Shown here one piece after another: positions 35,556 to 43,401 of a DNA stretch of 64,000 bases. Position 1 is the stretch's first letter, and each line of letters starts with the position of its first letter. The notes beneath the pieces are model-generated. The model was not told where the DNA came from and made no database searches. It saw only the letters and a program-made list of their open reading frames with translations. The DNA is from Aerococcus loyolae (GTDB taxonomy: Bacteria; Bacillota; Bacilli; Lactobacillales; Aerococcaceae), in assembly GCF_002871915.2 (NCBI RefSeq), contig NZ_CP126958.1:1922001-1986000 (forward strand), read 5' to 3'. The translations under genes were made by a program, and so were the position numbers.

Positions 35556-36917
35556 ATGACCCAGTATTTCCAAGGTGACCTCTTCCATACTCCCATTTAC
35601 GGCCAGTTAGACTATGTCCCCCAGGCGCTAATCGCAGTGGATGATCAAGGAAAGATTGAAGCCGTCACCCGCCAAGAGGACCCTGCTTACAATGAAGAAT
35701 TGACCAAAGCCCAAGCTAGCAGCGATTTTGTTCGTTTAGAAGCTGGCCAATATTTTCTACCGGGCCTGGTAGATCTCCATATCCATGCACCCCAATGGCC
35801 CCAAGCCGGGATTGCCTTGGATGAACCCCTCAATGTCTGGTTGGATGAATGTACTTTTCCTTTAGAAGCCAAGTATGCCGATTTGGACTTTGCCCGCTCC
35901 GTTTATAGCGACCTGGTCCAACAATTACTGGCTCGTGGCACTACGACCGGCCTTTATTTTGCTTCTGCTCATCTGGAATCTTCCTATGAACTCGCCAAGA
36001 TCTGCGCTCAAGCTGGTCAACGCGGTCTAGTAGGTAAGGTAGTCATGGATGACCCTGAAGCTAACCCACCCTACTACCGGGATGCTTCAACTGACCAAGC
36101 CCTTCAAGACACCGAGACCTTTATCCAAAAGGTCCGTCAATTAGCTAAAGACTACAAACAAGGGGTCTACCCAGTAGTTACTCCGCGTTTTGTCCCGAGT
36201 TGCACCGATGAAGCCCTAGCTGGATTAGGGGCCTTGGCGCAAAAATACCAAGCCCATGTCCAATCCCACTGTAGCGAAGGCCAATGGGAACACGACTTTG
36301 TGATGGAACGTTTCCAAGGCAAACGCGATACGGAAGTCTTACGCGACTTCGGTCTGTTAGGTCCTAAATCAGTCATGGCCCACTGTAACTTCCTCAACGA
36401 AGCAGACGGTAAGATTTTCCAAGAAACCGGGACCGGGATCGGCCACTGCCCTTATTCCAACGCCTATTTCGCTAATGCGGTTCTGCCGGTCAAGCGTTTG
36501 AAGGCTCAAGGAGTCAATATCGGCTTAGGAACAGATATTTCCGGGGGCTTCTCACCGAGTCTCTACGAAAATATCCGCCAAGCCGTGGTGTCTTCAAGAA
36601 TCCTAGAAGACGGGGTGGATACCCAAATCGCCCCAGATGAACGCGGGGTTAAAGACAGCCGGATCTCCTTGGTCGAAGCCTTCTACCTAGCAACTAAAGG
36701 CGGCGGTGAATCGCTCGACCTCCCACTCGGTAGCATTGAAAGTGGTCAAGCTTGTGACCTACAATTAATCGACACCAAGCATGCCAACAATATCCTCCCT
36801 GACTTTGCTGTCTTTAATGATCCTAGAGAAATCTTTGAACGAATCATTTACCTAGTCACCCCGGAAAACATCCGTAAAGTTTGGGTTCAAGGTGACTTAG
36901 TGGTGGATAAGGGATAG
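35556..36917 (+). CDS. guaD: Guanine deaminase
   Basis: The 453-residue amidohydrolase has the metal ligands HIH in GLVDLHIHAPQWPQAG. Further ligands lie in VQSHCSEGQWE and VMAHCNFL, and in GLGTDISGG. The order and length match guanine deaminases of the metal-dependent hydrolase family. It converts guanine to xanthine and ammonia. AAAGGAT lies upstream of the ATG. It stands alone, without xanthine or hypoxanthine genes around it. Confidence 0.93.
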   Translation: MTQYFQGDLFHTPIYGQLDYVPQALIAVDDQGKIEAVTRQEDPAYNEELTKAQASSDFVRLEAGQYFLPGLVDLHIHAPQWPQAGIALDEPLNVWLDECTFPLEAKYADLDFARSVYSDLVQQLLARGTTTGLYFASAHLESSYELAKICAQAGQRGLVGKVVMDDPEANPPYYRDASTDQALQDTETFIQKVRQLAKDYKQGVYPVVTPRFVPSCTDEALAGLGALAQKYQAHVQSHCSEGQWEHDFVMERFQGKRDTEVLRDFGLLGPKSVMAHCNFLNEADGKIFQETGTGIGHCPYSNAYFANAVLPVKRLKAQGVNIGLGTDISGGFSPSLYENIRQAVVSSRILEDGVDTQIAPDERGVKDSRISLVEAFYLATKGGGESLDLPLGSIESGQACDLQLIDTKHANNILPDFAVFNDPREIFERIIYLVTPENIRKVWVQGDLVVDKG

Positions 36918-36923
36918 GGATCT

Positions 36924-36954
36924 AAAACAATTTTTTCAAAATGACAAAATTGTT
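36924..36954 (+). terminator. AT-rich inverted repeat after guaD
   Basis: AAACAATTTT pairs with AAAATTGTTT, a perfect 10-bp stem. It could be a weak terminator of guaD or an operator at the promoter of the following small gene. Confidence 0.45.
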
Positions 36955-37003
36955 TACTTCACCTTATCGAGCGAGTATCATGACCTTATAAGGAGGTAAT
37001 CTA

Positions 37004-37129
37004 ATGAATATCACTTCAAGATTCCCTAAACATATTGATATCTCTACTCCTAGCGATGAAGAAGTCATGGCCTTATCTGAAAAATTACTTAAAAGTAACA
37101 AAAAGCTTTATGAAGAATTAGCTAAATAG
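37004..37129 (+). CDS. 41-residue small protein, function unknown
   Basis: A perfect AAGGAGG lies seven bases before the ATG at 37004. The product begins MNITSRFPKHIDISTPSDEE and ends KKLYEELAK. The C-terminal half is a predicted amphipathic helix rich in Leu, Lys and Glu. A strong terminator closes the transcript at 37185-37226, so this is a complete small transcription unit. I do not recognise a family. It could be a regulator or a partner of a larger protein. Confidence 0.65.
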   Translation: MNITSRFPKHIDISTPSDEEVMALSEKLLKSNKKLYEELAK

Positions 37130-37184
37130 AGACCTTAAATCAATTAAAGAAAACTCATTTCATAAACTATAGCGAAAGCCATCA

Positions 37185-37226
37185 AAACGACCCACTGTGA
37201 CTAAAATCACGGTCGGTCGTTTTTTA
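37185..37226 (+). terminator. Terminator of the small gene
   Basis: AACGACC pairs with GGTCGTT, with an inner TGTGA/TCACG helix, followed by TTTTTATTT. Confidence 0.85.
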
Positions 37227-37371
37227 TTTCCAGCCTTCCCCTTTCACCGCTTAGACCAATTTTCCCACCGCTTAGCTGGAAAAGCCGTCAGCTTTCAAGC
37301 GATTTGCTATACTAAAACTGAAGCAAGGACCGCCTCATTTCAGTATTTACCTAAAGAAAGGGAGTGAAGCA

Positions 37372-37833
37372 ATGGATGACAGCCCGATTAATATTCGCCA
37401 AGCTATTGATCCTAGCCTAAAAGAAACTTATATCACCATCCATGCCCCAAGCGAGGACCAAGCCCAAATCTTAGCAAAGCAACTCAGTTCCTACTTAAGA
37501 CCAAACCCGAAAGATATCGCCCTGAAAATCGACGACCAGTACTTTATCCTCCATACTGAGGACATCCTCTACTTGGAAGTCAACCAGGGCCTCTTAACCA
37601 TTACCACCAGCAAGGGCAACTACCAATGCCGGCAAAGCCTCTCTAGCCTAGCTGACAAATTGAACCGCCAAGATTTTATCCGTATTTCTAAGTACGCTAT
37701 GGTACGCATCCAAGCCATTGAGCGTTTGGAGATGGCCTTTTCTGGGAATATGTACGCCTATCTAAGGACCGGGCAGCGGGTGAATGTTTCCCGTCGTTTT
37801 GTCAACCAGCTCAAAGATCGCTTAGGAATCTGA
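37372..37833 (+). CDS. LytTR-domain DNA-binding protein
   Basis: The 153-residue protein has an N-terminal ~45-residue region followed by a LytTR domain (about residues 55-150). Its motifs are EDILYLEVNQGLLTI, RISKYAMVRIQAIERLE, and NVSRRFVNQLKDRLG. It has no receiver domain. Stand-alone LytTR proteins usually act with a membrane partner. Here the next gene encodes a DUF3021 membrane protein 13 bases away, the common pair in Firmicutes. GGGAGTG precedes the ATG. Confidence 0.9.
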   Translation: MDDSPINIRQAIDPSLKETYITIHAPSEDQAQILAKQLSSYLRPNPKDIALKIDDQYFILHTEDILYLEVNQGLLTITTSKGNYQCRQSLSSLADKLNRQDFIRISKYAMVRIQAIERLEMAFSGNMYAYLRTGQRVNVSRRFVNQLKDRLGI

Positions 37834-37846
37834 AAGGAGTTTCACC

Positions 37847-38239
37847 ATGAAAAACATTGTCAATGCTATCTCCCAAAGCGTCTCATTAGCCATTATTATC
37901 TGGGTCATCATGGGTGCTATCTACACACAGGACTGGACCTATGTCTCTATGCTAGCTTCCGTCATATTCTTTGGCGCAGTGATCGGCGGGAGCTCAGTGA
38001 TTTATGAATACAGCGCTTGGCCTCTCTTGGCTAAGGTCGCCATCCATTTTACAGTCTCACTTTTAGCCTTTCTCTTGATGAGTATCAGCAATCATTGGAT
38101 CCCCTTCGACCTCGCTATTCTAGTGGGCGCAACGCTCCAATTTGCTCTCATTTTCTTTGCCATTTGGACCTGCTACTACTTCTATAACCGCCATAAAATC
38201 AACAAAATTAATCGTTTCCTGAAAAAGAAGAACGATTAA
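37847..38239 (+). CDS. DUF3021 membrane protein
   Basis: The 130-residue protein has four hydrophobic helices with short loops and a basic C-terminal tail (NRHKINKINRFLKKKND). This length and topology are typical of DUF3021 proteins. It is coupled to the LytTR gene and has an AAGGAG site. In comparable pairs the membrane protein holds or inhibits the LytTR regulator. That is known for related LytTR systems and only inferred here. Confidence 0.85.
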   Translation: MKNIVNAISQSVSLAIIIWVIMGAIYTQDWTYVSMLASVIFFGAVIGGSSVIYEYSAWPLLAKVAIHFTVSLLAFLLMSISNHWIPFDLAILVGATLQFALIFFAIWTCYYFYNRHKINKINRFLKKKND

Positions 38240-38247
38240 AAGCAAGA

Positions 38248-38296
38248 AAGAAGCCCCTAAGTGGAAATGATTTTCACACTTAGGGGCTTCTTGATT
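38248..38296. terminator. Terminator between DUF3021 gene and dacA
   Basis: AAGCCCCTAAGTG pairs with CACTTAGGGGCTT, and T-rich flanks are on both sides. It likely serves both convergent genes. Confidence 0.8.
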
Positions 38297-38334
38297 ACCT
38301 CACTCGTCATCATCAAGCATCCAATTTTTCGGTT

Positions 38335-39702
38335 TTAATGACTATATTCCGCAATCTTAGCATTCAACCAGTCACTAATGAACTGCATGCTTTCATGGAC
38401 CTTGCGGGTAATTTGGACGAAGGGACTGACCCGTTTGACGTTTTCTGTGGGCATCAAGTCAGTAGCCAGAGCTAATTGCCCGTCAACACTTTCGACAAAG
38501 GGAATATGGAGAATTTCTGTATTAACCGCTTCTCCCTCCTCTAAGGGGGCGCTCACTTCCAAGTTGCCATTCATGGAATAGGAAGCCGGTTCAATAAAGT
38601 CAGCTTCCGGATTGTCACTAATGGCGTAATTTTGGGGGATAAAGCAAGCCACGGTATTGCCGTATTGGAGCTGGGTGGTCTCCTTATTACCGCCATAGAT
38701 CTCCACGGCCTCACCATTGTTATAGAGGGCTCCTTGGGGGATCAAGACGCACCAGTCTAAATGATTTTGCAGGTCAGTTAGGAGACGAGAGGTTTCTTGA
38801 AACCGGTCTGCATTACTTTCTGCTCCTAGAGTAACCAGGATGACTGGCCGTTGGTTAATGAAACTGGTCGCTACCAAACAGTAGCCCGCTCCCAGTTCAG
38901 TTCCAGTCTTCAGCCCAGTAACATCGCTTCTCCCGTAGGTCATCCCGGGCAAGAGTTGGTTACTGTTGGTCATGGTCACCTGCCAATCAGGGGCCACTTG
39001 GAAGGCCTTCTCTTGTACTTGCGAGCGGCTTTGGATATCGGGATAATCCTTGAGGAGCCGTTGGACGACTAAGGCTAAGCTTTTGGCTGAGAGTTGGTTT
39101 TCTTCCGTCTGGCTATATTCGCCTGGACGCGCGTCAGCCCGCAATTCACCGCGTAATCCAGAGGCTGAAACCAAGTTGTAATCACTAATCCCCAGTTGGT
39201 CTAACTTTTTGGCCATGAGGTCGATAAAGTGGTCTTCGCTGCCAGCCACCTTTTCTGCTAGGGCAACAGTGGCTGAATTAGCGGAGGCGATAATGACGGC
39301 ATCAATTAGTTGATCGACACTATAATTAGCCGGTCCCGCCACCAAAGGCACGTTCGAGAGACCTTCTGCCTGAGATTGTTGGGCCAGGGCGGTCGACACG
39401 GGAACGGGGTCATCTAAGGATAACTTGCCCTGGGCGAGGTAGTCATAAATCACATAGAGACTCAACAACTTGGTCAGAGATGCAATCCCGTGCAAGTCAT
39501 CGGCCTCCTTCTGATAAAGAATTTGCCCAGACTCTTGGTCAATGGCAATAGCATGCTTGAAACCGTATTGCTGGTTTTGAGTAAGTTGCTTGGAAAAATC
39601 AGCCACCGTCTCGCCACTGGCCATCACCGGACTAGCGATAAACAGAAAAGCCAGGGCGGATCCCAAGAAACTGCTTATTATCTTCTTAGTCACTGATATC
39701 AT
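38335..39702 (-). CDS. dacA: D-alanyl-D-alanine carboxypeptidase (PBP5 type)
   Basis: The 455-residue exported serine peptidase starts at the ATG at 39702, nine bases after GGAGG, and overlaps the kinase gene by 17 bases. After a signal segment (residues 1-29) come the motifs SLTK (75-78), SAN and KTGTELG, followed by a PBP5-type C-terminal domain and a C-terminal amphipathic anchor. It trims the terminal D-Ala from peptidoglycan stems. It is the last gene of a response regulator-kinase-carboxypeptidase operon, so the two-component system probably controls it. Confidence 0.93.
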   Translation of the reverse strand: MISVTKKIISSFLGSALAFLFIASPVMASGETVADFSKQLTQNQQYGFKHAIAIDQESGQILYQKEADDLHGIASLTKLLSLYVIYDYLAQGKLSLDDPVPVSTALAQQSQAEGLSNVPLVAGPANYSVDQLIDAVIIASANSATVALAEKVAGSEDHFIDLMAKKLDQLGISDYNLVSASGLRGELRADARPGEYSQTEENQLSAKSLALVVQRLLKDYPDIQSRSQVQEKAFQVAPDWQVTMTNSNQLLPGMTYGRSDVTGLKTGTELGAGYCLVATSFINQRPVILVTLGAESNADRFQETSRLLTDLQNHLDWCVLIPQGALYNNGEAVEIYGGNKETTQLQYGNTVACFIPQNYAISDNPEADFIEPASYSMNGNLEVSAPLEEGEAVNTEILHIPFVESVDGQLALATDLMPTENVKRVSPFVQITRKVHESMQFISDWLNAKIAEYSH

Positions 39703-40837
39703 GCTTATCAGCCTCCTTATCAAGGGGTTGTTGATTAGGTAAGAGGAAAATGAAACGGGTTTGTCCCTGGTCGGATTCGGCCCAAATCTTACCGTGGTGC
39801 AAGTTCACAATAGTCTGAGCAATAGCTAGTCCAAGACCGCTCCCCTTAGTGGTTCGCGAAGGATCCACCCGGTAAAAGCGCTGGAACAAGTTCTCCAAAG
39901 CCGGCTTAGAAATTTCATTGCCGTCATCAATCACTTCAAAGCGGGTGGTCTGCTTTTGGGGAATAACCCTTAAGAGGATATACTCGCCTTCTCCACCATA
40001 TTTAATGGCGTTTGTAATCAAGTTGGAAAAGAGGCGGACGATGGTTTCGGGATCAATGTCCACCCAGACCTCTTCTTGCCCGGAACTATCGACTTCAAGC
40101 CGCCGGCCCACTTCATCCGCCTGGAGTTCAAACTCGGCACTTAATTGTTCTAAGAGGCGGACCACATTGGTTTTTTGAGTATGGATCTTGGTATTAATGT
40201 TTTGAATCTTGGTGTACTCGAACAAGTCTTCCACCATTTTTTGCATCTGTAAGGCCTTATCATAGGCGATATGGACATATTCTTGGACCTTCTTAGGGTC
40301 ATCAATTTGCTTGTTTTCAATCAGGCCCAAGTAACCGATCACCGAGGTCAAAGGAGTGCGGATATCGTGGCTCATATTGGCGATCAGTTCGTCTTTGGAT
40401 TCCTCAATCCGCCGCTCTTCCTCCATGGCTTTAACCGTTGAATCAACCAAGCGGTTAATCGAAGACACCACCGGTTCCATACTGTTCATATGCTTGGTAG
40501 AAATTTTATGGTTGTAATTACCCTGAGAGATGTAATGGAGTTCATCCAGGATAAAACCCAACTGAATAGTCCGATTGCGCCGGTAAACCCGCCAAATTAA
40601 AATCATCAAGCCCGCCATCAAGTAAAAGGCGGTAAAACCAAGAACAAAATAGCGTTGAAAGCGGGGAAAGAACAATAACCAATAGGGATTTTGCTGGGAT
40701 AAAAGCGGCATGAAATAATCGGTCAGGGTGATAAAAACAAAGACCATCCCAAAATAACCAATCACCAGTAGGGCCAAGACGGCGATGGTTTCAAATAATA
40801 ATTCCGTAAAAATACGTAGGCGTCTTTTGGCAGGCAT
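39686..40837 (-). CDS. Sensor histidine kinase
   Basis: The 383-residue kinase has two membrane helices (about residues 12-36 and 58-80) with a short outside loop, then a HAMP-like linker. The H box is MSHDIRTPLTSVIGYLG, the N box NLITNAIKYGG, and the G boxes VIDDGNEI and GSGLGLAIAQTIV. The short sensor loop is like VanS or BceS-type kinases that sense wall stress. It follows the response regulator gene by 92 bases, and this gap holds a terminator-like hairpin. Confidence 0.93.
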   Translation of the reverse strand: MPAKRRLRIFTELLFETIAVLALLVIGYFGMVFVFITLTDYFMPLLSQQNPYWLLFFPRFQRYFVLGFTAFYLMAGLMILIWRVYRRNRTIQLGFILDELHYISQGNYNHKISTKHMNSMEPVVSSINRLVDSTVKAMEEERRIEESKDELIANMSHDIRTPLTSVIGYLGLIENKQIDDPKKVQEYVHIAYDKALQMQKMVEDLFEYTKIQNINTKIHTQKTNVVRLLEQLSAEFELQADEVGRRLEVDSSGQEEVWVDIDPETIVRLFSNLITNAIKYGGEGEYILLRVIPQKQTTRFEVIDDGNEISKPALENLFQRFYRVDPSRTTKGSGLGLAIAQTIVNLHHGKIWAESDQGQTRFIFLLPNQQPLDKEADKHDISD

Positions 40838-40875
40838 GCGCTCTTTTCCTTCTTTCCAAGCTTGATGGGCAGGGC

Positions 40876-40898
40876 AAAAAGTAGCGTCCTTACGCTAC
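40876..40898 (-). terminator. Intercistronic terminator-like hairpin between regulator and kinase genes
   Basis: GTAGCGT pairs with ACGCTAC around a four-base loop on the minus strand, followed by TTTTTG. It lies within an operon and may lower kinase and dacA levels relative to the regulator. Confidence 0.7.
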
Positions 40899-40929
40899 TC
40901 TAAGCTAGTCTTCAATTAATAATCGATCA

Positions 40930-41625
40930 CTATGCGGTCGGTTCACTGATCTTGTAGCCGACTCCCCAAACGGTCGAGATGACCTTATCGCCACCCGTTG
41001 CGGTTTCAATCTTATCGCGGAGATGGCTGACGTGGACCATGACTGTCTTAGCGGAAACCACCGATTCTTGTTGCCAAACCCGTTCAAAGATTTCATCCGC
41101 TGAGAAGACCTCATTGGGGTGAGAAGCCAAGAGATATAAGATCCCAAACTCTAGGGCGGTCAACTGGATATCTTCCCCGTCAATGGTTTTCACTTCATGG
41201 GAGTTCTTATGGATAATCAAGGGACCAATCTCAATGGTATCGCCACTGCCTTGGTCACTCGCTCCCGACCGGCGTAAGAGTGACTTGACCCGGGCCATCA
41301 CTTCTAAGGGGTTGAAGGGCTTAGTCACATAGTCGTCAGCCCCAGTGGTTAAACCGGAAATCTTATCCATATCCGCTGATTTGGCGCTCAATAAGAGAAT
41401 CGGCACATCCACTTCTCGGCCCCGTAGTTCCTTAACCACGGTCAAACCGTCCTTACCCGGCATCATAATATCTAAAATAATTAGAGCAATATCCGGGTTT
41501 TCACTGATACGTTTTAAGGCTTCGTCACCATCATAGGCTTGCACCACATCGTAGCCTTCATTACTGGAATAAATAGTTAGTAATTCAACAATTTCCTTGT
41601 CGTCATCAACGATCAATAATTTCAC
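40930..41625 (-). CDS. OmpR-family response regulator
   Basis: The 231-residue protein has a receiver domain with DDDKEIV, the phospho-acceptor in LDIMMPGKDG, and LLSAKSAD and KPFNPLEV. Its C-terminal winged helix includes TALEFGILYLLASHPN and MVHVSHLRDKIE. Its sequence is like the VanR/VicR group. It heads an operon with the kinase and the D,D-carboxypeptidase. Confidence 0.94.
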   Translation of the reverse strand: MKLLIVDDDKEIVELLTIYSSNEGYDVVQAYDGDEALKRISENPDIALIILDIMMPGKDGLTVVKELRGREVDVPILLLSAKSADMDKISGLTTGADDYVTKPFNPLEVMARVKSLLRRSGASDQGSGDTIEIGPLIIHKNSHEVKTIDGEDIQLTALEFGILYLLASHPNEVFSADEIFERVWQQESVVSAKTVMVHVSHLRDKIETATGGDKVISTVWGVGYKISEPTA

Positions 41626-42073
41626 AAGGATCCCTCCTCTGTTCTTTTCAACTCAACCAACTGCGCGCTGGTCTGAGTGTCACTTTTCACTTTTCTTCTA
41701 TTCTACCAAAGATCTGCCCGCCAATAATCCGATCTGCTTTAAAATCTGCTTAAGAAAAGCTTAAATTCAAAGCCATTCAGCCAACTTTGCCCTTTTTTGC
41801 TAAAAACATGCTTAGCTTTTTTATGTATTATTCTAATTATCCTTAACCTATAATAAATTGGACCGGGCTGGTGCCCCCTATAAAATGACTATAAATATTC
41901 TAAAAGCGAGTAGACCGGGATGATCTCATTTAAGCTCCTCTTCCTACCTAACTAGGCAAATAACGGTTGCTAGCCTAAAGCTTTCCTTAAAAATTGGGTC
42001 AGCTTTTCAAAAAAATGTCAGCCGTGGTAAGATTAAGAGAGTAGTAAAAACATGCGAGAGGATTTGAAAATAA
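41626..42073. other. Gene-free divergent region between response regulator and FemX genes
   Basis: The region should hold both promoters. A small hairpin, GCTAA/TTAGC followed by TTTTTT, lies at about 41799-41821 on the plus strand. I see no gene or recognisable operator. Confidence 0.4.
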
Positions 42074-43336
42074 ATGACTCAATACCATACTGTCCAATTA
42101 AGTGATGCGGACCATAACCACTTCGTTGAAAACCATCCCAATGGCGACCTGTTGCAGCTCACTGACTGGGCCAAGGCTAAAGAATTCACCGGTTGGTACT
42201 CCAAAAATGTTGCTGTGGCTGATGAAGCCGGTGACGTTCAAGCAGTAGCTAACATTCAATTCAAGAAAATCAAAGGCACCCCCTTGACCTTTGCCTACGC
42301 TTCGCGGGGCTTTGTGGTGGATTATGACAACCATGATGCCGTAGCTGCCATCAGCCAAGCAGCAGTAAAGGCAGCTAAAAAAGAACGTGCCGTTTATCTC
42401 AAGATTGACCCCGACTTGGAGCGAGAGGGCAATGAAGAAACGCTAAAACTTTTGGAGACCCTTGGCTTTCGCCATACTGGTTTTAAGGATGGGATGAGCG
42501 AACAATATATCCAACCCCGCCAAACCATGTACACCCCCATCGATCAATCGGATGAAGACTTGCTCAATTCCTATGAAGCGAAGACCAGAAACCTGGTTCG
42601 TAAGGCCATGAAGTCGGGGTTAGAAGTTTTTGAAGGTAGCCGGGAAGAATTGGATGTCTTCCACCGGTTGATGGAAGAGACAGGCGAACGGGACGGTTTT
42701 GCCACTCGAGATATTTCCTACTTCGAAGCCCTTTACGACAGTCTCCACCCCCAAGGCCACTTATATTATTTTATGATTAAGCTGATGCCGGACAAGATGG
42801 AGGAAGAAGCCCGTAAGGAACTAGCACTCATCGAAAAAGACCGCGAAAAGGTGGAAACCCGCCGCGACAGTAAGAAGAAAACCAACCAATTGAAGGAACT
42901 AGCGACCCGGCAAGAAAAACAAGAAAAATTAATTGCCGATGCGGACGAATTGCGTAAGGAACATCCTCATGGTCTCCCCCTGTCAGCAGCCATTCTTTGC
43001 TTCTGTGGTAAGAAGGCCTACTATCTCTATGCTGCTTCTTCTAACCACTACCGCAAGCTCAGTCCCAACTACCAACTCCAATATGACCTCATGCGTTTTG
43101 CCCGCGATAAAGGGGCCGAGACTTACGACTTTGGCGGGGTCAGCGTCGACCCTGATGAGGATTCCCCTTACCGGGGGCTTTGGGTCTTCAAACGCATGTG
43201 GGGGACTAAGGTCTCGGATAAAATCGGAGAATTTGACTACATCCTCATTCCAGGCCTCTACCAATTGATGACCTACGCTATTCCTAGAGTCCGCCATTTA
43301 ATGAAGGGCTTCCGTAACAAAGAAGATAATGAATAA
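42074..43336 (+). CDS. FemX/MurM-family aminoacyltransferase
   Basis: The 420-residue protein has two GNAT-like halves and a long helical hairpin insertion (about residues 245-300, rich in Glu/Lys with RKELALIEKDREKVETRR). This is the tRNA-contacting coiled coil of FemABX proteins. The motif YDFGGVSVDPD near residue 355 is typical. It adds the first or second amino acid of the peptidoglycan cross-bridge from aminoacyl-tRNA. GAGAGG lies upstream of the ATG. A second member lies at 54302. Confidence 0.92.
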   Translation: MTQYHTVQLSDADHNHFVENHPNGDLLQLTDWAKAKEFTGWYSKNVAVADEAGDVQAVANIQFKKIKGTPLTFAYASRGFVVDYDNHDAVAAISQAAVKAAKKERAVYLKIDPDLEREGNEETLKLLETLGFRHTGFKDGMSEQYIQPRQTMYTPIDQSDEDLLNSYEAKTRNLVRKAMKSGLEVFEGSREELDVFHRLMEETGERDGFATRDISYFEALYDSLHPQGHLYYFMIKLMPDKMEEEARKELALIEKDREKVETRRDSKKKTNQLKELATRQEKQEKLIADADELRKEHPHGLPLSAAILCFCGKKAYYLYAASSNHYRKLSPNYQLQYDLMRFARDKGAETYDFGGVSVDPDEDSPYRGLWVFKRMWGTKVSDKIGEFDYILIPGLYQLMTYAIPRVRHLMKGFRNKEDNE

Positions 43337-43361
43337 AATGTTAAATGAATAGAGACAAGTG

Positions 43362-43396
43362 AAAAGCCCTCAAGCATCTGCTTGAAGGCTTTTTTA
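43362..43396. terminator. Terminator between convergent FemX and LysM genes
   Basis: AAAAGCCCTCAAGCA pairs with TGCTTGAAGGCTTTTTT, with one mismatch. Confidence 0.85.
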
Positions 43397-43401
43397 ACTG
43401 C

